Origin: Pelobacter propionicus DSM 2379
Lineage (GTDB): Bacteria; Desulfobacterota; Desulfuromonadia; Geobacterales; Pseudopelobacteraceae
Direction of reading: 5' to 3'
DNA length: 64,000 nucleotides
Assembly (NCBI RefSeq): GCF_000015045.1
Contig: NC_008609.1
Span: 248,001 to 312,000 of the forward strand
Made by a program: the position numbers and the translations under genes. This document shows, in pieces, positions 56,788 to 64,000 of this stretch (the first letter of the stretch is position 1; each line of letters starts with the position of its first letter). The notes below the pieces were generated by a model. It did no database searches and was not told where the DNA came from. It was given only the letters and a program-made list of their open reading frames with translations.

Positions 56788-57543
56788 ATGCTCAGAAAAA
56801 TCGTCAAGATCGATCAGGAAAAATGCAACGGCTGCGGACAGTGCGTACCATCCTGCGCCGAGGGGGCGATACGTATTGTAAACGGCAAGGCGGTTCTGGC
56901 CGCCGATAACCTGTGCGATGGCCTGGGAGCCTGCCTGGGTGATTGCCCCTTGGGCGCCATCACCGTCGAGGAGCGCGAGGCCGACGAGTTCGATGAAGCG
57001 GCCGTGGAGCGGCACCTGAAGGCCCAGGGAAGAGACATTGCGCCCCATCAGAAGGCTCAGGCATCGCAAGCGTCCCCCGGTCATCATCACCATGGCGGTG
57101 GCTGCCCCGGTTCACGGGCCATGAGTTTCAGTCGTCCCACGGGGGAGTCGACGGATCAGCCTAAGGGGAGTCGCCAGAGCCAGTTGGGGCAATGGCCGGT
57201 ACAGCTCAGCCTGGTGTCCACCAGCGCCCCCTATTTCCAGGGCGCTGACCTGCTAATTACCGCTGACTGCGTTCCGGTGGCCTATGCCGGGTATCACGAG
57301 GATTTTCTGAAGGGGAAGGCGGTTGTCATGGGCTGCCCCAAGCTGGATGACAATGGCTTCTATCAGCAGAAGCTGACCGAACTGTTCATCAAATCGGACA
57401 TCAGGAGTATCACCGTGCTGAAGATGGAGGTCCCCTGCTGCGGCGGCATCGCCTTGGCCACCCGTCAGGCACTGGCCGCCTCGGGCAAGCAGATCCCCTA
57501 TCGCGAGGTCGTCATCACCCTGCAGGGTGAGGTGAAGGAATAG
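56788..57543 (+). CDS. Iron-sulfur ferredoxin-type protein with C-terminal domain
   Basis: The 251-residue protein has two 4Fe-4S patterns in the first 60 residues: CNGCGQCVPSCAEGAI and a second CDGLGACLGDCPLGAI. A Pro/His-rich linker then a domain with ITADCVPVAYAGYHED and VPCCGGIALA (three Cys). Likely electron transfer or corrinoid/CO-related; not certain. Good start with AGGAG upstream. Confidence 0.82.
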   Translation: MLRKIVKIDQEKCNGCGQCVPSCAEGAIRIVNGKAVLAADNLCDGLGACLGDCPLGAITVEEREADEFDEAAVERHLKAQGRDIAPHQKAQASQASPGHHHHGGGCPGSRAMSFSRPTGESTDQPKGSRQSQLGQWPVQLSLVSTSAPYFQGADLLITADCVPVAYAGYHEDFLKGKAVVMGCPKLDDNGFYQQKLTELFIKSDIRSITVLKMEVPCCGGIALATRQALAASGKQIPYREVVITLQGEVKE

Positions 57544-57580
57544 ACTGGAAATAGTCCCGGGCTATGGAACGCGGGAAAAG

Positions 57581-57637
57581 CGGATACAACTGGATAACGT
57601 CGGGTTTGATTCCCCGTCCGGTTCGTATCCGTTTTTT
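57581..57637 (+). terminator. Terminator after the ferredoxin-type gene
   Basis: A long stem CGGATACAACTGGA with TCCGGTTCGTATCCG (one G-U), followed by six T's (57632-57637). Confidence 0.85.
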
Positions 57638-57803
57638 CCGGCCTTTTCAGAGTCGGTCCGTGTTCCATGTATTATGGGCGATTCTGCAGGGAAAACCCTT
57701 GCCTGATCCCCACGAATAGCAGCCGCTGGTGGTTGCAAGCGCGGCGAAACCTGCTATCACAGGTGATGCTTGCCAGTGCCAATCAACGCGAGGGGGAGTT
57801 CCT

Positions 57804-58325
57804 ATGACAACCATCGAGATCATTCAGACCGATATCACCACCCTGGCGGTGGATGCCATCGTCAATGCGGCTAACAGCACCCTGCTGGGGGGGGGAGGGG
57901 TTGACGGCGCCATCCACCGTGCAGCCGGTCCGGATCTGGTGCAGGAGTGCGCCACTCTGGGGGGCTGTCCCACCGGTGAGGCCAAGATCACCAAGGGGTA
58001 CCTGCTCCCGGCCCGGCATGTCATCCACACGGTCGGCCCGGTCTGGCACGGCGGAGGGAAGGGAGAGCCGAAACTCCTGGAGAGCGCCTACCGCACCTGC
58101 TTCCGGGTGGCCCGCCAGCACAACCTGGCCAGCATCGCCTTCCCGGCCATCAGCGCCGGCATCTACGGCTATCCCATGGCCGACGCCGCCATGATCGCCC
58201 TCACCGTGGCCAGGGAGGAGGCGGAAAAGGGAGGTCTGCAGCGGATCATCTTCGTCCCCTTCAGCAGCCAGGCGGAGAAGGTCTACCGGGATGTTGCCGC
58301 CAGTTTGGGGATCCAGCCCGCGTAG
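57804..58325 (+). CDS. Macrodomain ADP-ribose hydrolase
   Basis: From ATG 57804 (AGGGGGAG upstream) it has 173 residues: [20 protein letters not shown], the ADP-ribose loop, and [11 protein letters not shown]-acetyl-ADP-ribose deacetylase or ADP-ribosyl hydrolase activity is known for the family. Confidence 0.9.
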   Translation: MTTIEIIQTDITTLAVDAIVNAANSTLLGGGGVDGAIHRAAGPDLVQECATLGGCPTGEAKITKGYLLPARHVIHTVGPVWHGGGKGEPKLLESAYRTCFRVARQHNLASIAFPAISAGIYGYPMADAAMIALTVAREEAEKGGLQRIIFVPFSSQAEKVYRDVAASLGIQPA

Positions 58326-58345
58326 TCCCGCCGTTACCCATCCGT

Positions 58346-58372
58346 GGGGGAGGGCGCACCCTCCCCCGTCTT
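58346..58372 (+). terminator. Probable terminator after macrodomain gene
   Basis: A 9-bp GC stem (GGGGGAGGG with CCCTCCCCC) at 58346-58367, followed by only a weak T-tract. Confidence 0.5.
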
Positions 58373-58480
58373 CACTCCGTCCCTCTTTTTCGTACTCACC
58401 TGTAAACATTAGAACGTTTGACATCGCTGGAATTGTCTGTCATTAAAATTCTTCGAATGAGTTTAACTTTAGACTTTTGA

Positions 58481-58572
58481 TCAGTCACCGAAAGGGCACA
58501 GCAGGGGCAACCCTGTGTCGCAAAGCTACCATCCCTGAGCGGGGATAGAGGGGTTATCGAAGTGAGTGGATA
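58481..58572 (+). ncRNA. GEMM-I type cyclic-dinucleotide riboswitch
   Basis: The pattern fits GEMM-I: a GTCAC/GTGA-type closing stem (58484 with about 58562), AAAGGGCACAG, a hairpin closed by GGGGCAACCC (GCAA loop), TCGCAAAGCTACC (consensus CGCAAAGCCACC) and the receptor-helix end AGAGGGGTTATCGA (consensus GGGUUACCGAUG). GEMM-I RNAs sense c-di-GMP, or in Geobacter relatives 3',3'-cGAMP (GEMM-Ib). A TTGACA box at 58418 has a poor -10 partner. The ligand class cannot be decided by eye. Confidence 0.75.
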
Positions 58573-58590
58573 TGGTTTTTACGAGAACAG

Positions 58591-58629
58591 GCCACGTTTC
58601 CTTTGATGCACGGGAGGCGTGGCTCTTTT
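58591..58629 (+). terminator. Riboswitch-linked intrinsic terminator
   Basis: GCCACG (58591-58596) pairs with CGTGGC (58618-58623), extended by CCT/AGG, followed by TCTTTT. It stands 19 bases after the aptamer and is a good candidate expression switch. Confidence 0.75.
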
Positions 58630-58879
58630 ATGCATAGGTGGGAGGGTTAATAGGGGATAGTTCCCTGTTTAGTGAACACAAAAAATCTGGGAAGTGTCCC
58701 ACGTTTTTCCCGACACGGGACGAACTGGAGCTGCTCTACGCCTATCGTTTAACCACCACCGTAAACCGGCGCGTAATTACCTGCATTGTTACCATCATCT
58801 CCGAAGAAGGCGTGGAAAAGTAAAAGAGCGGTACATGAAGCTGTGACCTAATGAAATGCAATCCAATGGAGGTTGTCCT

Positions 58880-60067
58880 ATGCCAGACTTCAAAGATAGA
58901 ATCACTCGCCACTCTGAACACGTCAAAAACGCCGGACCGCATTGTTCGACAGAAGAAACAACGAAACAGGCTTTAATCTTACCCCTCCTTGATGTCCTTG
59001 GCTTTAGCCCTTACGACCCCACAAAAGTCAAAGCTGAATATGGCGCCAACCTCCCGACCATCAAAGCCAACGAACGGGTCGATTACGCCCTTTTCGTGGA
59101 TGACAACCCCGTCATGTACATTGAGGCTAAATCCTGCCCTGATAGACTCACCAACCACACAGGACAACTGGCCAGATACTTCAACGCGACCCCCGATGTT
59201 TTCGTTGCCGCCATCACCAATGGCAGGGAATGGCGTTTCTTTAGCGACCAGAAGCACAGCAATATCATGGATACCACGCCGTTCCTGACGGTTGATTTCG
59301 AAAACATCGCTGATAGCGATATCGAAAAACTCGAACGGTTCCGCTACGGGAGGTTCAACCCCGACGGCATGCGCACTTTTGCCGAAGAGCAGACACTACA
59401 GGACAGTTTCACCACAACTATCGAGGGCTGCTTGCGCGATCCAGACGCCGATTTCGTGCGGTTTATAGCATGCAGATCAGATGCATGCGGAAGGTTGACC
59501 CCCAAGCAGATCGAGACCTATACCCCGATCGTTAAAAAATCCCTGGCTGAGGCTATCAGCAAAGTCGTTGTAGGAGGCCTCAACGTACCCATCGCCCGCC
59601 AGATCCCATCACCGCCACTCGATTCTCCGCAATGTGATAGCCCAAACGGAGACATCATTGACCCGAACAACCCCAAAATAGTCACCACCGAAGCGGAGCG
59701 CAGGGTGCTGGAGATTGTTCAGGCGATACTTGAAGGCCAGGCTGACCCAGATGAAATTATTGGCAAAGATACTGAAACCTATTTCTCAGTCTGTTATCAG
59801 GGTAAGAATAACCGCTGGCTGCTGCGTTACTACGGCAACAGGGGTACACCCTTCGCCATGTTCAACATCCCCATGACTCAGGAGCGCACCGGTCAGGCCA
59901 AACGAGCGGGGCTTGAGGTAAGGTCTAACAACGGCATCTCCCTTACCAAACCGGAACACTTGATGAAACTGTCGAATATGTTTTTTGACGCACTTGAATA
60001 CTGCAAAGATGACGAAAATTTCAGAAAGAAAAACGGGTCAAATACTGCAGACGAAGCGAGTGAATAG
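58880..60067 (+). CDS. Stand-alone HsdR-type nuclease-domain protein
   Basis: The ATG 58880 has GGAGG 7 bases upstream; 395 residues. The N-terminal domain resembles the HsdR N-terminal nuclease of type I restriction enzymes: TEETTKQALILPLLDVLGF, then RVDYALFVDD and MYIEAK (PD-(D/E)xK Asp and Glu-x-Lys). No helicase motifs and no methylase or specificity gene follow. Function unclear; possibly antiviral. It is 250 bases downstream of the riboswitch terminator, the first complete gene there. Confidence 0.8.
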   Translation: MPDFKDRITRHSEHVKNAGPHCSTEETTKQALILPLLDVLGFSPYDPTKVKAEYGANLPTIKANERVDYALFVDDNPVMYIEAKSCPDRLTNHTGQLARYFNATPDVFVAAITNGREWRFFSDQKHSNIMDTTPFLTVDFENIADSDIEKLERFRYGRFNPDGMRTFAEEQTLQDSFTTTIEGCLRDPDADFVRFIACRSDACGRLTPKQIETYTPIVKKSLAEAISKVVVGGLNVPIARQIPSPPLDSPQCDSPNGDIIDPNNPKIVTTEAERRVLEIVQAILEGQADPDEIIGKDTETYFSVCYQGKNNRWLLRYYGNRGTPFAMFNIPMTQERTGQAKRAGLEVRSNNGISLTKPEHLMKLSNMFFDALEYCKDDENFRKKNGSNTADEASE

Positions 60068-60637
60068 AAACAAAAGGACCGCAAATGAACGGAGCGTGTG
60101 GTGCGGGGTCAGGCGCTGAAGGCTTGAACTTGCATTGTGCTGGGTAGGGTTTTTAGGCAAACGCCTTGGTCTGGAACGGCAGCCGATGACCCGGTGTCGC
60201 GTGCGCTCTCGCCTAGGGGGGAAGTGTACCTCGTTTTTTAATGCCCTCCTCTCGTGCGCTGCTCCATTTCTTGTGTGGCATTAATGCTGGCCTAAATGCT
60301 ATAAGGAACCTTGCGGTTATTTTATATATTCTGCTAAAAACCAATAGGATACCTTGTAGTATAGGGTGGAATCAATGTCGGAATCTGAAGCGCGAGAGCT
60401 GGGGTTATACACGAGAACCAGCGGGCCTCTACCCTCCTACCAACAGCAGTTTCACATAAGCCTCTACCACAAGAGCGATCTTCTGCAGTTGCAATGAACC
60501 TAAATTCGGCAGTCCAACGTCATGCCCGGAAGAAGAAAGGTATATGCGGAATTAACCGATCGATCGGGCGCACATCCGGACAGCCTGATCAGTTGTCCCC
60601 CTTGCTGCTGACCCCCCATCCGTGCTACAAAAGCCCC
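60068..60637. other. 570-base gap without convincing gene
   Basis: No frame here has a ribosome site and family match. A GGGGTCAGGCGC stretch near 60100 is reminiscent of ends of REP-type transposase units but no transposase is present. No terminator stands out. Confidence 0.5.
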
Positions 60638-62587
60638 ATGCTCCATCTCAAACAACTCTCCAAAGACTTTGCAGGCAATCCCCTGTTTACCGACATATCC
60701 TGGCACCTGAAGAAGGGTGAGCGCGTGGCCCTGGTGGGCGAGAACGGCGCCGGCAAATCCACCCTGATGAAGATCATCGCCGGCTTGATCGAACCCACAT
60801 CCGGCGAGATCCAGTTCGCCCGCGGCGCCCGGGCCTCCTACCTGCCCCAGGATGGCATCGTCACCTCCGGAACCTCGCTGTTCCAGGAGGCGCGCTCCGC
60901 CTTCGGGGAGCTTCTGGCCATGGAACAGGAGCTGAACCGGCTGGGGCAGGAGCTGGAACAGCTGCCCGCCTCCTCCAGCGAGCATGAGCAGCTGCTTCAG
61001 CGCTACGGAGAGTTGCAGGAGCAGTTCCGCCACCGGGGTGGCTACACCATGGAGGCCGAGATCGGCACGGTGCTCAAGGGCCTGGGCTTCTCGCCGGACG
61101 ACTGGCAGCGGGACTGCGGCGAGTTCTCCGGCGGCTGGCAGATGCGCATCGCCCTGGCGCGGCTGCTGCTGCAGCGGCCGGACGTGCTGCTGCTGGACGA
61201 ACCGACCAACCATCTGGACCTCGAGGCACGCAACTGGCTGGAATCATACCTCTGCTCCTATCCCGGCTCGGTGGTCCTGGTGTCCCACGACCGCTTCTTC
61301 ATGGACCAGGTTTGCAGCCGGGTGGCCGAGGTCTGGAACCACGCCATCAGCGACTACCACTGCAGCTATTCGCGCTATCTGGTCCAGCGCGATGAGCGCA
61401 TTTCGGCCCTGCGGGAGGCCAAGCGCATCCAGGACGAGGAGGTGGAGAAGATCGAGGATTTTATCCGCCGCTTCCGCTACCAGGCCAACAAGGCCTCGCT
61501 GGTGCAGTCGCGCATCAAGCAACTGGAAAAGATCGAGCGCATCGTCATCCCGCCGGAGCGCAAACGGATCCGCTTCCACTTCCCCGATGCGCCCAAGAGC
61601 GGCAGGGTCGTCATGGAACTGAAGAAGCTGACCAAGGCCTTTGGCAACCACACCGTGCTGGACCGCGTCGATCTGGTGATCGAAAAGGGGGAGCGGGTCG
61701 CCCTGGTGGGGCATAACGGCGCGGGCAAATCCACGCTCATGTCCGTTTTAGCCGGCGCGGAGTATCAGGGGGGGCAGTGCATCGCCGGCCATAACCTGGC
61801 CATGGACTACTTTGCCCAGGACCAGGCCAGCGTGCTGGATTCCACCCGCAGCGTTTATGAGGAGATCTACAGTGACGCCCCCTACGAGATGGTTCCCCGG
61901 CTGCGGGATATCCTGGGTGCCTTCCTCTTTTCCGGCGACGACATCAACAAGAAGGTGGGAGTGCTGTCCGGCGGGGAGCGCAACCGCCTGGCCCTGGCCA
62001 AGATGCTGCTGCGCCCTTCCAACCTGCTGCTGATGGACGAACCGACCAACCACCTGGACCTGTTCAGCAAGGAGGTGCTGCTGGACGCCCTGCGCTCCTT
62101 TGACGGAACGGTAGTCTTCGTCTCTCACGACCGCTACTTCGTCAATGGCCTTGCCACCCGCGTCGTGGAGGTGGAGGGGGGCCGGCTGATCGATTACTTC
62201 GGCGATTACGAGTACTATCTGGAAAAGAAGGAAGGAACGGAGCGCTCTGCTACTCCGGCGCCCCCTTCACGGAACAACGGCGGCGAAACAGGAACAGCCT
62301 CGGTGGAACCGGAGCCCCTGCCGGTTTTCGAGAAGGCGGAGCGGCTGAAAGACCGCGAGGAGCAGAAACGGCTCAAGCGCGAGGGAGAGAAACGGCAGAA
62401 ACAGCTGGGCGAGGTCGAAAAGCAGATCAGCCGTGTCGAATCAGACATCGCCCGTCTGGAAGAGGAAATGGCCGGCCCCGGCTTCTTCGACGATCCTGAA
62501 CGGGGCAAGGAGGCCGGCGAGCGCCACGCCGCCCTGAACGGGGAACTGGAGCAGCTCTACCAGGCCTGGGAGGAGCTGTCGGGGTAG
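60638..62587 (+). CDS. ABC-F family ATPase (Uup-like translation factor)
   Basis: The 649-residue protein has two ABC domains: Walker A GENGAGKST and GHNGAGKST, signatures FSGGWQMRIALARL and LSGGERNRLALAKM, DEPTNHLD after each, and a C-terminal charged coiled coil. No membrane segment. ABC-F proteins act on ribosomes. The start at 60638 (MLHLKQL) is chosen because the family begins there. Confidence 0.9.
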   Translation: MLHLKQLSKDFAGNPLFTDISWHLKKGERVALVGENGAGKSTLMKIIAGLIEPTSGEIQFARGARASYLPQDGIVTSGTSLFQEARSAFGELLAMEQELNRLGQELEQLPASSSEHEQLLQRYGELQEQFRHRGGYTMEAEIGTVLKGLGFSPDDWQRDCGEFSGGWQMRIALARLLLQRPDVLLLDEPTNHLDLEARNWLESYLCSYPGSVVLVSHDRFFMDQVCSRVAEVWNHAISDYHCSYSRYLVQRDERISALREAKRIQDEEVEKIEDFIRRFRYQANKASLVQSRIKQLEKIERIVIPPERKRIRFHFPDAPKSGRVVMELKKLTKAFGNHTVLDRVDLVIEKGERVALVGHNGAGKSTLMSVLAGAEYQGGQCIAGHNLAMDYFAQDQASVLDSTRSVYEEIYSDAPYEMVPRLRDILGAFLFSGDDINKKVGVLSGGERNRLALAKMLLRPSNLLLMDEPTNHLDLFSKEVLLDALRSFDGTVVFVSHDRYFVNGLATRVVEVEGGRLIDYFGDYEYYLEKKEGTERSATPAPPSRNNGGETGTASVEPEPLPVFEKAERLKDREEQKRLKREGEKRQKQLGEVEKQISRVESDIARLEEEMAGPGFFDDPERGKEAGERHAALNGELEQLYQAWEELSG

Positions 62588-62630
62588 GCTGCTGTCCCGA
62601 TATCATCTGCCCTGCGTTCCCGCAACGAAC

Positions 62631-62672
62631 AATCCCCCCGCCATTCCGCGCTTTGCGGCTGACGGGGGGATT
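62631..62672. terminator. Hairpin between convergent ABC-F and monooxygenase genes
   Basis: AATCCCCCCG pairs with CGGGGGGATT across about 22 bases; T-tracts weak on both sides. Confidence 0.6.
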
Positions 62673-62720
62673 CTCATTGTGGGGGACGTCTGAATTCCGG
62701 AATTATGTTGCCGCGTTACA

Positions 62721-63020
62721 TCAGCTGATCATCTCCAGCAGGGTGATGTCCAGCGGCTCGGCGAAGAGCTCATCGGACTGAGCCTTCAGGCCGACCAGGT
62801 GTGGGGTTTCCAGATGCTGGTCCAGGATCTCCTTGCTGGCCCAGTTTTCGTACAGGATAAAGACAGCCTTGTCGTTCGGATCCTGGTGCAGGTCGTAGTT
62901 GATGCAGCCCGCCTCGGCGCGGGTCGGTGCCACGCATGCCAGAATCGCCTGTTTTGCCTTCTCTTCCATCCCCGGCTTTGCCTTGAATCGAGCCAGAACC
63001 GTTACCTGTTTGCTTGCCAT
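62721..63020 (-). CDS. Antibiotic biosynthesis monooxygenase-family protein
   Basis: This 99-residue ABM/quinol monooxygenase-like protein has VLARFKAKPGMEEKAK, AGCINYDLHQDPND and FILYENWASKE. Such proteins often oxidise quinols or are stress-related; the substrate is unknown. Confidence 0.88.
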   Translation of the reverse strand: MASKQVTVLARFKAKPGMEEKAKQAILACVAPTRAEAGCINYDLHQDPNDKAVFILYENWASKEILDQHLETPHLVGLKAQSDELFAEPLDITLLEMIS

Positions 63021-63269
63021 ATTCCCTCCTTATGTTGTTGGGCGAAAAGCCCTGTGATCACGTTGGACAAGAGGTGCGACACAGCATCGGATGCCGAAAA
63101 GGCGGCTTAAGCGGGCCGTTCCGACGGCAAAACTGTATCACGGCACTACGCAAATTCAAAACGAAAGTCTGCTGGAGTCGCTGAAAATCCGAAGTTTCCC
63201 GGGAAGGCGGGAATACGCGGGCCGAGAAAGCTGTTGACACGGCTGGATGCATTTCCTATGGTTAGCACG

Positions 63270-63414
63270 CTTATTCTCAGGGCGGGGTGAAATTCCCCAC
63301 CGGCGGTATCCCGGTCTTTCCGGGGAGCCCGCGAGCGCCCCTTCCAGCATGAAGGGGGTCAGCAGATCTGGTGCGATGCCAGAGCCGACGGTTACAGTCC
63401 GGATGAAAGAGGAT
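63270..63414 (+). ncRNA. FMN riboswitch (RFN element)
   Basis: Conserved parts are visible in order: TTCTCAGGGCGGGGTGAAATTCCCCACCGGCGGT (two halves), GCCCGCGAGCG, GGTCAGCAGATCTGGTG, and GCCGACGGTTACAGTCCGGATG AAAGAGG. It controls riboflavin genes. The space to the gene (63415-63534) could hold an anti-ribosome-site fold. Confidence 0.93.
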
Positions 63415-63534
63415 ACGGCAGCCACCCACCCGCCATCGGTATTCCCGTGGCCGGGGCTGTTCGGCCGCGCGCCGACAGCTGCCCGTTCCGTAGCCCTGAT
63501 TCTGGTAAGCCACCATATTCCCGGAGGTAGAACC

Positions 63535-64000
63535 ATGAATCAGTCGTATTTCCCCCACCATCAATCCGATCTCTCACTGCAACGCGTGGAGGCTGCGCTG
63601 GATGCGCTGCGCGCGGGCCAAGGCGTGCTGGTCACCGACGACGAACAGCGCGAAAACGAGGGCGACCTGATCTTCGCCGCCCAGAGCCTGACCAGGGAGC
63701 AGGTCGCCATGCTGATCCGCGAGTGCAGTGGCATCGTCTGTCTCTGTCTGACCGACGAGGCGGTGCGTCGCCTGGACCTTCCCCTGATGGTCAGTGACAA
63801 CAGCAGCCGCTACCAGACCGCCTTCACCGTCTCCATCGAGGCGGCGGAAGGGGTGACCACTGGCGTGTCCGCCGCCGACCGCCTGACCACCATCCGGGCA
63901 GCCATTGCCGACGATGCCGGCCCCTTGTGCCTCAGCCGTCCCGGCCATGTCTTCCCCTTGCGTGCCCGCCCCGGCGGGGTGCTGGAGCGCCGGGGGCACA
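63535..64000 (+). CDS. ribB: 3,4-dihydroxy-2-butanone-4-phosphate synthase (RibB or RibBA), cut by window end
   Basis: From ATG 63535 (GGAGGTAGAACC upstream) the frame is open to the window end, 155 residues seen. Motifs [27 protein letters not shown] and [20 protein letters not shown] are the DHBP synthase active-site loop and core. Whether a GTP cyclohydrolase II domain follows (RibBA) cannot be seen. Directly under the FMN riboswitch. Confidence 0.93.
   Translation, partial: MNQSYFPHHQSDLSLQRVEAALDALRAGQGVLVTDDEQRENEGDLIFAAQSLTREQVAMLIRECSGIVCLCLTDEAVRRLDLPLMVSDNSSRYQTAFTVSIEAAEGVTTGVSAADRLTTIRAAIADDAGPLCLSRPGHVFPLRARPGGVLERRGH

Noticed and set aside
58638-58823. A 61-codon frame between riboswitch and nuclease gene
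   Set aside because: GTG start without good ribosome site and no recognisable domain; it could be a gene remnant, but cannot be supported.
60241-60459. A 72-codon frame before the ABC-F gene
   Set aside because: No ribosome site, no homology seen, odd composition.
60494-60637. A 48-codon N-terminal extension of the ABC-F protein
   Set aside because: The family starts at MLHLKQL; the extension is low in conserved character.

Overview
The window looks like a chromosome segment of an anaerobic deltaproteobacterium of the Geobacter/Pelobacter group (Desulfuromonadales). This is inferred from the dnaX-ybaB-recR-pyruvate:ferredoxin oxidoreductase gene order, an acetyl-CoA hydrolase/CoA-transferase, a ubiX-ubiA-ubiD set suited to menaquinone synthesis, a GEMM-I type riboswitch, and GC-rich host DNA. 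No database search was possible, so the species is not fixed.

Positions 1 to about 22,150 are the right part of a large integrated conjugative element whose left end lies outside the window. Read right to left it holds a large serine recombinase (20671-22173), a divergent repressor pair, a TrfA-type replication initiator with seven iterons of about 22 bp and a DnaA-box-like site, several regulators and unknown genes, a ParM/ParR segregation pair with a candidate centromere, a HipBA pair with an inverted-repeat operator, a lone AAA ATPase, and an F-type type IV secretion operon (OmpA-like, DsbC-like, TraA, L, E, K, B, V, C and two TraN-like proteins). It therefore looks like an integrated plasmid that kept its replication and partition modules.

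The target gene is comM (yifB). It is broken twice. The first element sits in the codons of the AAMNPC motif. A second, AT-rich element of about 6.8 kb (22295-29088) sits in the Walker B codons, with an 8-bp core AGGAACAG at both ends. The second element encodes a large serine recombinase, a small serine recombinase, a Rep-like protein, a small unknown protein and a striking 683-residue protein: signal peptide, small outer domain, membrane segment, FtsZ-type GTPase domain cut off before the T7 loop, and two zinc ribbons. Both large recombinases take their stop codon from comM sequence. For the second element the circular form can be reconstructed, and it would lengthen the recombinase by 25 residues.

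From about 29,080 to the end the window is mostly housekeeping DNA: pgeF, dedA, a fused homocysteine methyltransferase/methylenetetrahydrofolate reductase, xerC, the CoA-transferase, ubiX-ubiA-ubiD, glgA, transaldolase, folK, nifJ, recR, ybaB, dnaX, the SRP RNA, tRNA-Ser(GGA), molybdopterin genes (MOSC, moaA, mobB), a ferredoxin, a macrodomain protein, an ABC-F ATPase and ribB under an FMN riboswitch. An accessory spot at 58,480-60,070 places a GEMM-I riboswitch and terminator before a stand-alone HsdR-type nuclease-domain protein. The dnaX gene carries a run of ten A's near its 3' end.
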